Below are positions 48,170 to 59,277 of a DNA stretch of 64,000 nucleotides, one piece after another (the stretch's first letter is position 1; every line of letters begins with the position of its first letter). Origin of the DNA: Nomia melanderi (lineage: Eukaryota > Arthropoda > Insecta > Hymenoptera > Halictidae); NCBI RefSeq assembly GCF_051020985.1, contig NC_135002.1, positions 5,642,001 to 5,706,000 on the forward strand, written 5' to 3'. A program made the translations under genes and the position numbers. Below the pieces are notes generated by a model. It made no database searches and was not told where the DNA came from. It was given only the letters and a program-made list of their open reading frames with translations.

Positions 48170-48382
48170 TTAACTTATTATCATGAAAACTACCGAGTCA
48201 ATTGACTCTATAGAAGCTCCAATGGTGCATCTACTCAGACATTAATTGCTTTCCAATTCAGTTTGCACACCGCTGAATCAATTTCTTCGATCACCTCTCA
48301 GAGAAATGTCTGTTATCGTCTTCACAATTGCAAGGAGGAGAAATCAGGAATGAGTGATTTTGACCCGTAGTTTTGGTGTTAA
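48170..48382 (-). mobile_element. TTAA-bounded MITE, family H copy H3, no insert
   Basis: The 213 bp copy is in reverse orientation to H2. Its right end CCGTAGTTTTGGTGTTAA corresponds to the family's left terminus, and its left end TTAACTTATTATCATGAAAA to the right terminus. CAATTCAGTTTGCACACCGC, TGAATCAATTTCTTCGATC and AGAAATCAGGAATGAGTGAT match other H copies. Because it carries no family A insert, it shows the undisturbed structure of H. Confidence 0.75.
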
Positions 48383-48702
48383 GAGATACCGGTTGTCCGT
48401 CCGGTGCTGCCGCGTTCACGTCCAGCGACGAGATATCGAAATTTCTTTCACGGCCGTCCCGTTTCCCGGAAACGCATAGATTTCTGGATAACACGTAACG
48501 CCGATAACGAGCGTGCTGGCGGTCACGTTTCTATCTTGATAGATCAATTAACAGCGATTAGCGCCGGACGAGGATTAGCGGCCCGGCCGGATGAAGTCGA
48601 TCGCGTTCGCACGGAACACGAACCTCCTTCGCGAGAGAATAATTTATTCTCCCCCTGTTCCGGTATTCCCTTTCCGAGCCCTTAGGGATAACAGATGCTT
48701 CG
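48383..48702. other. Unassigned short stretch
   Basis: GC-rich DNA with overlapping frames and no domain or repeat signal. Confidence 0.35.
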
Positions 48703-48748
48703 CCGTGCGCGCGCGTGTATTTGCGCGCACGTACGTGTGTATATATAC
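48703..48748. repeat. Alternating purine-pyrimidine tract
   Basis: CGTGCGCGCGCGTGTAT, then TTGCGCGCACGTACGTGTGT and ATATATA form a 46-base run of alternating purine and pyrimidine with a single break. It joins (CG)n, (GT)n and (AT)n blocks. Such tracts favour left-handed DNA and are unstable in length. Confidence 0.75.
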
Positions 48749-48854
48749 CTACGTACCAGATGCGTGTGCTACCGTTCATAAATCATCGGAGGCTCGACTA
48801 CACTTGGGGAAACAGGGGAACGCGACGCAGATTAATATTTCTTAAAGCTTATTT

Positions 48855-48962
48855 CGCAGTAGGTTTGCGAACGTTCATTCTACAGTTTACTCTATTTTGC
48901 TCTGGGAAACTCGATGTTCGTTCACTTGGATTCTGGAAATTCGAGGTTTAACGATTAGACGA
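48855..48962 (+). mobile_element. Partial family B MITE, copy B6
   Basis: AGTAGGTTTGCGAACGTTCA, TTCTACAGTTTACTCTATTT, TGCTCTGGGAAACTCGATG and TTCGTTCACTTGGATTCTGG match the left half of B1 in the same orientation. The right half is missing, and a family D copy begins at 48963 instead. Either D inserted at the break or the junction is a deletion. Confidence 0.65.
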
Positions 48963-49154
48963 TTAATCCTTAAGGGAGCGGCGCCGCCATTGAAGCGGCA
49001 CGGCGCTACTTAGTGAGTCCAATGTCGCATATATAGAGGTAGAAATCATTTTATTATCCTTATCACTGTTATTGTTGTAACATTTACAATGAACGTGTAT
49101 TGCTAGGTAATTTCTGTGAATTTCTAGCCACTTGTTATCTATGTTAAGGGTTGA
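48963..49154 (+). mobile_element. Family D dispersed repeat, copy D2
   Basis: It starts TTAATCCTTAAGGGAGCGGC and ends ATGTTAAGGGTTGAA. Its AT-rich core matches D1 at 21293-21487. The left part contains a GC-rich stem, GCGGCGCCGCCATTGAAGCG followed by GCACGGCGC, that D1 lacks. About 192 bp, non-coding. Confidence 0.7.
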
Positions 49155-51961
49155 AATACACATTTCTGTTACTGTATCGATAAAAATCGACGTATTACTA
49201 TTCTTAATATTTGAATTTTCAGTAGATAACGCTAAATCTGGTCTATCCCGATTCACTAATACGAATATTTAATTATATTTATTTTCTAAGAATTGTTGAA
49301 TAATTTTCTTAGTATCTGAATCTTGAATGCATACCTTACAAATCCATTGCATCGTCCACTCAGCGAGCATAAAAATTCAATTGTTATTCCTGTAAGAAGC
49401 GTAGACCCGTCGCGAGTAATCCCTCCGCCATCAATACACAAATTCGAAATACACAACGACGCCGCAACTCCATCTCAATGCGGGCCGTCCGCTAGCTGCG
49501 CTGCAAATCGCAGAACCGCGTGAAATTGAAATGAAACAGCCGTTCAGGATTCAGTGGAACGACCGTGGCATCTTCTCGCTGCGTTGCCGGGGAACCGGGC
49601 AGCCTCTCGAAGGCTGTCCGAGCCTCGGCAGCGTGTTTCTCGTCTCGTCTGGAGTCTCGAGGAGCACCGAAAACGATTCGACCTTCCGAGAAGCGCGAGG
49701 CGAAGAGGGAAGGAGGAGGCTAGTCCCCCGAAGCTTCGAGGGATTGGTCCGCGTGTAACGTTCACGGTTAGTTACCCGCCACTTTCCGACGAATTTCTCG
49801 GAGCAGCCGGCAGAAACCAGACGAGCGAGCGAGCGAGCAACAAATAACAGAGCGGTTTTGTGGATTGTCGAAACGATCGGCTCGTTGCCACTGAAACGGA
49901 CCCCGAAATCACCGGCTCCCCGTGTCGCGAGGAAAGTAGACGAATCCTAATGCGATAATTATGTAGAAGGCTTCGCTGTTCCCGAGTTAATTTAGGTTCC
50001 CACTGCGCTCGAGTGAGCAACGATCGGAACGGTTGTGGATCTTTGTTTTTACATTATCTTTGGTAGGTTCATAGCGTAGTTATTTGGGAGGATGAAGATC
50101 GAAGCTGTGATCACTGAATATGTTCAGTCGTTGGAAATACTATCAACATTTAAATTTCAAACTTTCGAAATCTTGTTCAATTTTCGTTGATCAAACTTAA
50201 ATCACACTTTAGCTGAGTTATTGCCCTCGCCGAAGCATTTAACTTCAGCTTCATCACTGTACAATTCAAATCACAGTTTGCATCCAAAGTGACTAAAATA
50301 CAGTCAACCCCGCCTCCCAACTGAAGAAATCCGTGCTCCCTCGATTCCTACACAAACTTACACATCAAACGTTCCGAATAACTCTCCGATCGAAAGGCTG
50401 AAGTATCATCTATTGTCAACGTGCTCGAGGCACGCTCAGCTGTACAAAAGCACGGGAGGCCTCGTAGTTGCCCCTAGAAAAACCTTGCAGTCCCTTCCTC
50501 GAGCGTGCCGGAGTCGTCCATGGGGGTGGATCCAGCCTCGGTTTTCAGTTCTCCAGTCGAGGGAGCTCTCGAACCGCTTTTCATCGGCGGAAGGGAAGTT
50601 AAATCGTCGGAAGAATTCTCGTCTAACGACGGCTGTCACCGGCCTCTCGAGAGGCTGGTGCGTTAGAGCGATCGACTGGGGTCGAGATAGGGGTCGCATG
50701 GTATTGTCGCGGCCAATGAGGGCCGGAGGGCGGTCGGTGGTAAAGGAATTCCGGCTTTGTGCAATTTTCCGGGCGAGCCCCGCGCCAAAATTCAGCCAAA
50801 CGGACCGAACGTTTATGGGCCAGGGCGAGTCGGGGGCTGGTCGCCTGTTCGCTGTCGGACTGAAAATTAAATTCGCGTTTAATTGAAATTGGATTACAAA
50901 CGGTCGGCGACGAAACGACTGAAACATGCCGGGAGAAATTGATATTGCGTCATCGACGATGGAGGGCGGAGGAGAGGACCCTCCGCTTTGTCTACGCGTT
51001 AGTGGGTGGTCCTTTTAATTAGCGGAGTAAAAGGACGCTGCGTTGAAAGTTTGAAATGAAGTTAGGCGGGAGCACGTGGAAAATGCTTTTGGTTGTTTTA
51101 GCTCCTTTTTATCACCGTTCTTTGTCTCGAGTTCGTTGGTCGGGAGATATTATTTTAATATATATGATTTTGGGTTATTCGCGTTCAATTTTGTGGGTTT
51201 TCTCCTGATGTTGTTTGTTCATTTGATAGATTTCGGAGGGTTAGAGTGATCGCGTGGGCATTGGTGAAAAATGATGCGGATAATGGATTGACAGACTTCG
51301 TCCACCTCTAATAAAGACAGTATTATCGTTAATACAGTGATTACATATTTTCAAACTTAACGAGACAAGTTGGGATTCATCGGTACGATTTCCCATTCGT
51401 ATCTCGCTTCTACGAAATAATTACTCCTAAAGCGAGGTGCACTCGTTCCTGGTAACAGAAGTAACAAATGAAACGGTTCGCGGCGTGGAACATTTTCCAT
51501 TAGGAGATTCGCTTTCTGTCCCGCGAACACGATGCGACCGCAGGTCCGCGAACGATTCGCGTTCCAATATGCTTTTCGGCATTCATAGAACGCGGAAGCG
51601 ACATTCCGAAAGCGGTGAGAAGTCCATGTAACCACATCGAGTCCCAACCGCCGCGCAGCGTTTCGCAATTTATCCGCAAACTTTCCGCATCTGTCGAACC
51701 GCCGGGATTTGGGGGAACAGTTGTTGTGCGTGAGTTTTGTCACCGTAGTTCGCGCGCACTCGCCGCGATCGCTACAGGAGCGGACGGTAAACCGATTAGC
51801 TTGTTTTTGCGCTCGAGGTTATTCGATTCGAACTTCCTTCAGTGGGTTGTTTCATTCCTGGAGCTTCGGAATTCTTTAACTCTGACACTGAACGAGTTAT
51901 CCTTCCACGTCCATGGTACATTTCTTTTGAAAGCATTCGAACATCTCGAACGCATTTTATG
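49155..51961. other. Unassigned non-coding stretch
   Basis: CpG-dense segments at 49490-50000 and 50430-51020 lie in AT-rich DNA. A short (GAGC)n run is at 49822-49838. The frames at 50413-50886 plus and 50436-50927 minus cover the same bases on opposite strands, so neither is convincing. Confidence 0.45.
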
Positions 51962-52060
51962 ATACCATTAAAAACAAGTAGAATATAATTCAATACTAAT
52001 CCTAGTAATATACAATTCCCAATTGTAATACCATTAAAAATAAGTAGAATACAAATCGAT
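51962..52060 (+). repeat. Two copies of a 66 bp unit
   Basis: ATACCATTAAAAACAAGTAG with AATATAATTCAATAC at 51962 recurs as ATACCATTAAAAATAAGTAG with AATACAAATCGATGC at 52028. The offset is 66 bp. It directly precedes the 160 bp array at 52081. Confidence 0.65.
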
Positions 52061-52080
52061 GCTATTATAAATTGAACTCT

Positions 52081-52490
52081 GAAAGATTCTTTTTGAGCTT
52101 GAATCTTCTTGTTTGTATTATTACATTAGTGTACTTGCGATTGTTTTAGAGTTCAATTTATCGTGAAGAAAAGGGACATTTTACGTTACTAGAATTATCA
52201 TTGATTTATATTCTAAGAGAAGTTTCGAGAAACGATGTTCGAAAGATTCTTTCTGAGCTTGAATCTTCTTGTTTGTATTATTACATTAGTGTACTTGCGA
52301 TTGTTTTAGAGTTCAATTTATCGTGAAGAAAAGGGGCATTGTATGTTACTAGAATTATCAGTGATTTATATTCTAAGAGAAGTTTCGAGAAACGAGTTTG
52401 AAAGATTCTTTTCGAGCTTGAATCTTGTTTGTATTATCACATTAGTGTACTTGCGATTGTTTTAAACATCGCTCCTCGAAACTTCTCTTA
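52081..52490 (+). repeat. Recent 160 bp triplication with inverted end
   Basis: Unit 1 (52081-52240) and unit 2 (52241-52399) are nearly identical, differing at fewer than about ten positions. Unit 3 (52400-52463) stops after TTGCGATTGTTTTAAA. There the sequence switches to an inverted copy of the unit's own tail (52464-52490, AACATCG..CTCGAAACTTCTCTTA), the reverse complement of TAAGAGAAGTTTCGAGAAAC plus GATGTT. Just before unit 1, AAATTGAACTCT (52069-52080) is the reverse complement of AGAGTTCAATTT inside the unit. The pattern fits template switching during replication followed by tandem duplication. Confidence 0.9.
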
Positions 52491-55400
52491 TCCACGAATA
52501 ATGCAACTTCCCTTTCATCCGCATCTAACCGAACACCGCCTAGCAACGGAGCGTACCCGAAATTCCTCGCAACGCGCGTCGAAACCGCGAGTAAAGCCAA
52601 ATGGAACCGGTCCGGAAACGAAACTGGCAATTTTCGGTTGACACAACTGGATGATCGTCGCGCGACGATCCTACGTCGACGAATAACTATGGCGGCCCGG
52701 AGATAGGGTAGGACGGCGGTGGGCCGTTCCGCCAGGCATGGTTACCGCGAGATACAGTTATCGCGAGCGTGGGCGATAGTTATGGGCAACGTGCGCGCGC
52801 GCAATTATGCAAATAGCCGGTAGAAATGTCAGGGTGTGTTTACGGCGGAGCGTCGCGGCTGGTAGTTGCGGCCCGTGGGCTCTCCGCTCGCGGTGCGCGG
52901 TTGGGGAAAAAAAGGGAACGGTCACGAGGGACGCGGCGGGGGTTGATTCCGCGACGGCAGTTGTCGTCGTTATTAATCGACGCCCGGCTAATTGCCCGGT
53001 GAACCGATTACACTGAATTACTCGGTTAAGATAGCGACGGGGCAAACGGATTGCCGCGTAATTATCAAGCACCGCTTAATATACGGATAGATCCAGTTAC
53101 ATCGAACCCTTCCCTCTCCCCTTCGGCGACTTTCCGTGTCGCCGTCACGAAATCATCGGTCTTTCCGCCGAACGATACTCCACGATCGCGATAACGTTTA
53201 ATCGACGATCGCGCGGCGCTGAACGAAGAACGCGAGCTACTGCTAGTTAGAAATGTTCAATCTGGAGAATTGGGATCACTTACGGTGGGAATCTGTCGAA
53301 TGATTATAGTGCGCCATTTTTGGTTCTCTCGAGCGTGGATCTGCTTTTAATGGTTGTTGATTTATTTCGACATTGGCGAGTGGTTAGGGGTGTTCGCTTG
53401 CGCATCGGGATAACGATCGTTGAGGTATAGATCGTTAGGTTGCAGTGTTGTGTATTGTATTGGATGGAATGTATCTGTATTGTGTCTAGATGCTGTGATT
53501 GTTCGTTTACAGTAGTTCTTAAAGCTGGAAGTATACGGGCAGCTGGAAGACATTCTTTTCTTAATGAAAGATGACGATGCTTCCTGCACGCTTATAGGTG
53601 TCCGTTGTTTCCTGTAGAATCCTCTTTCACCGATCCGGAAGCTCGAAAGAGAAACGCAGTCTTTCGTCGGTTCTCTTAACGGCTCGTTAAAGAAACTTCG
53701 CGTTCGTCCAGGCTCGGGCACGAACGCTCGAGAAACGACGAGTTGTTGCGCGCAGGAGAGATTACAAAAATGGACGTCGCGCGTAAATCGAGAACTCGAG
53801 GTCCGCGTATACCTGGTGATCCAAGGAGACGCCCGGAACTCGTCCGATCCAAGAAACTCGACGACCACTGGCCGAAATTCCCTCGATCGACCTGTTTTCT
53901 CGTGGAAATCTAGTGGTCTCGTCTGACGGCGATTTCCTAACGGCCGACGGTGGTTCTTTCGGCTTACAAGCCGTATTATCCGCGCAATTTCTGCGACAAA
54001 GCCGCGCGCCGAGCAATTACCGCGGTCGGGAAATTTATCGTATGCGGGAATTTCATTGGCGCTGCGCTGGGAATTTATTTCGGCGTCGGATGGAAAACCG
54101 AGCGGCGGCGTTGACCCTTCGAACCTCATCGTTCCGAAATTCGATAACTGTGGAACGAATCCCGATTCCCGTGGAACGCGGGCGTCGGTTTGTAACGTAA
54201 ATAAGTTCGGTTACGCGCTCGGCGCTTTTGTTTTATTATCGTTACATTATGCATTCGATATTTTTGTTTTATTGTTGCGGCATTCAATTCATGGAGCGGA
54301 GCAATGCTGGGTTTAAACTGCGAGTGGCCTTTCATTGTTCCCTTGGTTCGATATTTTTTCACAACTGTCCTCGCTGACTTATAATCCTCAACTTACCGGC
54401 ACTTCGAATATACCAGTTCCTACCATACCCAGTGAAACAACTGAAAAACGATAAAAAGATACGCTTTACGATGGAAATGTCAGACGGAGAAACGATTATA
54501 AATCACTCATTCCGATCGAGTTAATTGAAACAGGCAATATGACTTTCCCTCCTTTCCCATGGAAGTAACGTCGAATCTTGCACGAACAGAAACTGAAGCA
54601 AGAGAAAGGAAAAAGAAAGTAACCGATGATTACCTAATTTATCGACGAAGGACAATGGAAGAACGAGTGCGGCGAAGGTCATAACATAAATTCGCGGCGT
54701 TATTAATTCCAATTTAGATATAATACTCCACAGACGGAAGAGTAAAAGAACAATAGGAAACGGGATAAAGGGAAAAACGTTAAAACCGGATGAATGAAAT
54801 GTATATTGGCCCGTATAAAAGGAATAAATGAAGCGGCGGCCTCGATTTAGGATACGGTAAATGATGAAACAATAAACCCCAGCGTCCTTTATTCTCCGTT
54901 CGCCGCCAACAATTTCGCGAGCGACTCGCGAACAATATAAATGGTGAAATATTTTCGAACGGCGGGCTTGTGTATTCCCGTTTTATCACCTGCTGTTAGG
55001 TGGCCCGGCCTCGTCCCGGCGGAAACTTCGTCGATAATACAATGATGCTTGTCCCGGCCATTAAATTGCTGCATAAATTCGCTCCGTTAATTTCTCATTA
55101 AACGTAAGGCTGTGTCCTCCTTTGTTCCCAGAAACTCTCCTTATTGAACGTTCTCCCCATCAAATTCAATTCCCCGACTGACATTAAGCCGCGCCGGGAG
55201 TCGAACTCTTTCGACGCAATTCCAAAGAGCAACGAGCCTCGCGCCATCGATCTCATCCTCCCCTTATTAGTTTATATAACGATTCATTCAACTTTTACGA
55301 GCCGAGAAGAAGGAAACTATCTCGTCCATCCTTCGACGCGTATACCCCGAATCCATTCGTTCGAACGGATTTCAACGCTGCATATTTGCCGGAACTTGTT

Positions 55401-56232
55401 ATTCCACTCTCAGGCGTCGACACTTACAACATTTCAAGAAAAACACGTGACACTATGAAACAAGGAAATTCACAGCGATTTCCATTCTCTTCTCGTACTT
55501 ATCTTTCCATTCGTTCCACTCGGATTTCTCGTAATTCCATCATCCTCTCGTATCTCTCTCTCGAATGCAAACTTCCAACGACAAAGAAGCTCAATGAAAA
55601 GGAAACCGAACACCTGACAGGAAGAGAGACATTAGAAATTTTCGTAACCTCCGCGGAAACCTTTCCCTCGAGCTCCAACTCTTTCCTCGCTCGATGGAAT
55701 AAACGGCGGACGATAAAATGGGAGATTCGCGTATTTCTTAGCCCAAACGATCCGATTGTCGAGTTTCGTCTTGTTCCTCGGTTCGAGTTTCGGATAAATC
55801 GAGCCCCGACGCATCGGACGATTTAAAGCGGCGATTTTTCGGTTTCTCTCCGCTGTTAACGGCGTCCGCGGTTTCGAGACGGAGGGTCGCGGACGGGAGT
55901 CTTAACGGCGCGATAAATCTCGATCGTAACCGGATCACGGCTAATAAATTCTAATCTCGGCGCGCGTATACGCAGATAAATACGGCTGCTGAATGGGCTG
56001 GAACTCCCGCGCACAATGTCGCGACGAAAAGCTGTCCGCGCCGCGTGGAACTTCTTCACTCGTCGCCCGGTGTAAGTCGCTTAACGACCGCCTCGACCGG
56101 CCGAGCGAGCGGTCGTTCGTCGGTAGACAATGAACGCTAGCCTGGAGGACACCGTTACGACCGGTGAACCGCGTTCTTGAGCCTGCTCGCTGTGTTCAAT
56201 GTGATACAAACGGAATTTTTGATGTTCATTGA
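52491..56232. other. Long unassigned non-coding stretch
   Basis: CpG-dense segments (52490-53230 and 53640-54220) and AT-rich DNA. The longest frame of the window lies here: 255 residues on the minus strand (53362-54129) with a genuine ATG. It has no recognisable domain, signal peptide or membrane segment, its composition drifts with local GC content, and other frames overlap it on both strands. I found no splice-bounded continuation and do not call it a gene. Confidence 0.45.
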
Positions 56233-56404
56233 TTAACACTAGGTTCACGGGCGTTTATTGTACACTTTATTCTATTATTCCTAAAAGAATTGATGCTTAT
56301 TTAGACTGTGGAAACTGGAGATTTGATAGTAGGTAATTGGGGTACATTTTATTTCTAAAATCCAATTTGCGTTAGTTTGACGCGTTCCGTAAACCTAGTG
56401 TTAA
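56233..56404 (+). mobile_element. TTAA-bounded MITE, family B copy B2
   Basis: The 172 bp copy begins TTAACACTAGGTTCACGGGC and ends CGCGTTCCGTAAACCTAG then TGTTAA. It keeps both TTAA sites but is about 50 bp shorter than B1 because of an internal deletion. Its right TTAA (56401-56404) is also the first base group of a family C element. Confidence 0.85.
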
Positions 56405-56560
56405 CCACTTGCGCTGGAAATGAATTCAGAAATTTAGATGAATTTTGTTTTCACCTATTTTACACTGATATGTATACTTGTGTTGTTTGTTAATCATTGT
56501 GTAGAGTGATACGTTTCGAAGTAATCTAGTAGGCGTGATGCTGCGTCAATTCTTATGCAT
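56401..56560 (+). mobile_element. Truncated family C MITE, copy C2
   Basis: It begins TTAACCACTTGCGCTGGAAA, identical to the 20 bp terminus of C1. It then follows C1 read in reverse: GATGAATTTTGTTTTCACCT, TTGTTTGTTAATCATTGTGT, AGAGTGATACGTTTCGAAG, TAATCTAGTAGGCGTGATGC. Similarity fades after about 56560 and no second terminus is found. It shares its TTAA with the adjacent B2. Confidence 0.8.
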
Positions 56561-56821
56561 AGCCAAGTCCAGGTCATTGCTCCTGGGTCTTCGCCATGTA
56601 CAATAGAATAAAGTGAGATAGGATAGCAAAAGAGTAACGTTTAAAAGAAAATAAATAAATAGAGGTGTATAAATAACGCTGTAACGTTGATACGTTACAT
56701 GTTGGAGTCCTATGTCGAGTCAGACTCGACGTTCTATTTTATTGCAACCCCTACCTGTTTTAACCATTTTTTCTATATTTATTTGTATCACAATTGTACC
56801 ATTTAAAGGTAACATTTCAAT
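56561..56821. other. Spacer before the pseudogene
   Basis: AT-rich DNA with a perfect palindrome GTCGAGTCAGACTCGAC at 56714-56730. No further similarity to the EF-hand protein is visible here. Confidence 0.4.
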
Positions 56822-57074
56822 GACTCCCAAATATTCTTGAATAAATAACAATAGTAAATTAGATGGTTGTGAACTTATGAAATCCTTGATTCATTGGCAT
56901 GAGGAAGGTAGCAAAGTTGTAGGAGGTCCCAATGCAAGAGAAAATGTTTAAGGATGAGGAATTGGTTACATTGATCCAATATTTTCTATGAATGATAGCA
57001 ATAATGATGGGTACATTGATTATCCTGAATTTGCACGAGCACAGACAGCAGCTGTCAATAGCTGCATACAATAG
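56822..57074 (+). pseudogene. MCFD2-like EF-hand protein pseudogene fragment
   Basis: MCFD2-type proteins are small secretory-pathway calcium-binding partners of the LMAN1 cargo receptor, with two C-terminal EF-hands. Here codons from 56844 read NNNSKLDGCELMKS then LIHWHEEGSKVVGG, covering most of a first EF-hand and its linker. Then come PNARENV and an in-frame TAA at 56949. Between 56944 and 56976 the +1 frame reads MFKDEELVTLI, matching the family's DEL.(N/T)LID stretch. The original frame resumes at 56973 with DPIFSMNDSNNDGYIDYPEF, an intact second EF-hand loop with D/N at the calcium positions and E at the last, and ends at TAG 57072. Thus there are two compensating shifts, a stop, a TGA where the first loop should begin, and no recognisable N-terminus. 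The family call rests on motif similarity by eye. A sequencing error in a real gene is possible but unlikely given several defects. Confidence 0.75.
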
Positions 57075-58263
57075 AGTAACATTAAGTATAATTGAACAAT
57101 ATTTTTACTTCATTTCGAACAAACCTACAGTTACATTTGTAAACATATCATAGTTTCCACTTGTTACAATATAAGTAATGGCAGAGACTATTACTTAGGA
57201 TAGAATTGCAATTCTTTTTGGTCTATTCGTATTAAGCTGTAATCGAATGAACTAACGTCGACGTGAACCTCAAAGTGAGAAACCAAGAGCACTCCGGACC
57301 GCAAAGGGTTAAAAACTGTCCCACCCTTTGCTTAGCTTTTGACGCATAGTGGAGTATATTTGAACCAATGACAAGTTGAAATTACTCATAGTAGAGTTCA
57401 ATGTTCTATTTAAAGTTTTTCATTCGGTTGACAATGCTATAAGCTAACTACATAGTAATAATTATGGTTGGCGAATTATGCGATGCAGCGAATTCTGTGC
57501 AACTTAGGTCCTTTTCTTCTTTGAAACCGTGTGCCTCGAAGAGTTAACCTAAGAGGCCTAACCAAGACTCTTATTTTCTGTTTGGTGAAACGAATAAGAG
57601 TTAGGGAGCAAGAAGAAATGGTAGCGGCGAATACAACGGAGCAATGCTCGACGATTTAACCTTATTCTTAATATAACTGATTACGAAATAGAGGTAAACA
57701 GATTAGAAAGCCAGTTGACGTGAACAGAAACGAAAGGAAACATGAAAATTGAGAAGCTAATGGATTTTTAATCAAGTTTAAAACTCGGTTATTTGATCAG
57801 TCGCGGTACGGTTTATATTTAATCCATTCTCTGTAAGTGCACTCCGATAGGTCAGTTTAATTTCATTGAAAACAGATTTCAGCGATTCGTGGTGCATTCG
57901 CGTATAATGTCACGAGTAGATTGTATGCAAATGTGATCCCAGCATTTGAAATGTCGGACAGGTTAGATTGTAACGTAAATAAGCATCGGCGAGAATGCTT
58001 TCTAATTCCGGGAGTTTGCGGTTTGAAGTCAGTAGTCCTACTTCAGTGCTGCCCAAAGCAATGAAAGGGCAAATTGAATGTAATCTACGTTACGAGTCAA
58101 TTAGTGAAATGACATTCTAAATTGTAATGGAAGTATACACGACATCGACGCAAGTATTTAACTGAAAAACGGAGAACATTTTAAATAACAAAAAATCACT
58201 GTTTACATTTAAAATAAACTGCTCATCAACGGTAACGAAATTCGGTTTGATCAATGTATATCG
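57075..58263. other. Unassigned stretch after the pseudogene
   Basis: AT-rich to moderate DNA. The end ACCGCAAAGGGTTAA at 57298-57312 looks like one terminus of a TTAA family related to A, but its partner end was not found. No poly-A tract marks the 3' end of the pseudogene. No gene is supported. Confidence 0.4.
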
Positions 58264-58700
58264 TTAACACTAAAACCACCAGACGGGTAAAAATGACCTA
58301 TTCCTGATTTCTTCATTTTGCGATTATTAAAAAGACAACAGACGTTACTCTGAGAAATTATTAAAGAAACTGATTCAGCAATACGCAAACAGAATTATAA
58401 ATCAATTAAGTCTCAGTAGCTCTCTTAACCCTTTGCGGACGAAGACTTTTTAAAGTATACAAAGCTTGCAACGTATGAAGCTAAATTATACATCGAATGC
58501 TCAAACAATAGTAAAGAAGGGAACTGCACGCTAATCACTTGCTATTCAAGTAATTAAATCATTCGTTTGCAACTTAGTATTCCAAATATGAAAATTTCAT
58601 CTGATCGAAACGTCGACATTCGTCCGCAAAGGGTTGAAGCTTGCGTAGAGGGAATGAAAAAAATCAATTTAACTGCTCGGTGTTTCAGTATTAGTGTTCT
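58264..58700 (+). mobile_element. Family H MITE copy H1, split by a family A insert
   Basis: It begins TTAACACTAAAACCACCAGA and continues as H2 does (TTCCTGATTTCTTCATTTTG, GCAATACGCAAACAGAATT) up to CAGTAGCTCTC at 58424. A complete family A element then occupies 58425-58637. After it, AGCTTGCGTAGAGGG, ATCAATTTAACTGCTCGGTG and TTTCAGTATTAGTGTT complete the H right end, as in H3. This is a nested pair. Confidence 0.75.
58425..58637 (+). mobile_element. TTAA-bounded MITE, family A copy A1, nested in H1
   Basis: The 213 bp copy begins TTAACCCTTTGCGGACGAAG and ends TTCGTCCGCAAAGGGTTGA. The inverted termini of about 18 bp match perfectly apart from the final target base, and the right TTAA has become TTGA. 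It matches A2 and A3 in direct orientation and A4 in reverse. This is the best-preserved family A copy. Confidence 0.85.
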
Positions 58701-59277
58701 TTCGCTAATTATCAGCAAACCTTCCTAGCTGAACAGCCCGAAGTGTTTCCTGGTACTCGTTCGGCGAACGAGAATTCAATTAAGGCCAGTTCCATCACAC
58801 TCGAACGAAAAATAATAACAATAATGGCGAAGGGACACTCGGCCGGGGACAACGGACGCGTCCAGCGAGCGTTCCGTCTATTCGTCGGCGGTTATCCTGA
58901 GGGAGGGCGGCCCCGCCGAAAGGTCGTCGGACAATATTAGGTCCGACGAGAAAGCCGTCGACTAATTAGAGTAGTCTCTGGCCTAGGATATTCCGTGTTC
59001 CCCAATTTCCTCGTCTTTAAACCTAATATCCAAGCGAGTCGCGGCGACCCTGTGTCCCGCGAGAAACTCGGAACCCCGGGACGAACAGCGCAGAGCGATA
59101 TAGAGCGGAATTACGACGGCTCCGGGGAGCCAGGCGAGTCCTCGGGACATTAACGCGTCCGGAACACCGACGGAATTCGCTCGTTCGCTGCTTGCCTTTG
59201 TCGTTCGTCGTGAGCGCACTGCGAATTTTATGCGTTCAGGGGCTGTGCATATTTGCGAAACAAGGGTCGTGTGTGCG
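58701..59277. other. Spacer between two nested MITE pairs
   Basis: GC-rich DNA at 58840-59220 with overlapping frames on both strands and no domain. It is not repeated on the other side of either nested pair, so the two pairs are not a simple local duplication. Confidence 0.45.

Noticed and set aside
53362..54129. Longest open frame, 255 residues, minus strand
   Set aside because: No domain, signal peptide or membrane segment is recognisable, composition follows local GC content, and other frames overlap on both strands. In 64 kb of GC-mosaic DNA a frame of this length can occur by chance.
57298..57312. Terminus-like ACCGCAAAGGGTTAA
   Set aside because: No partner terminus was found upstream, so no element boundaries can be given.
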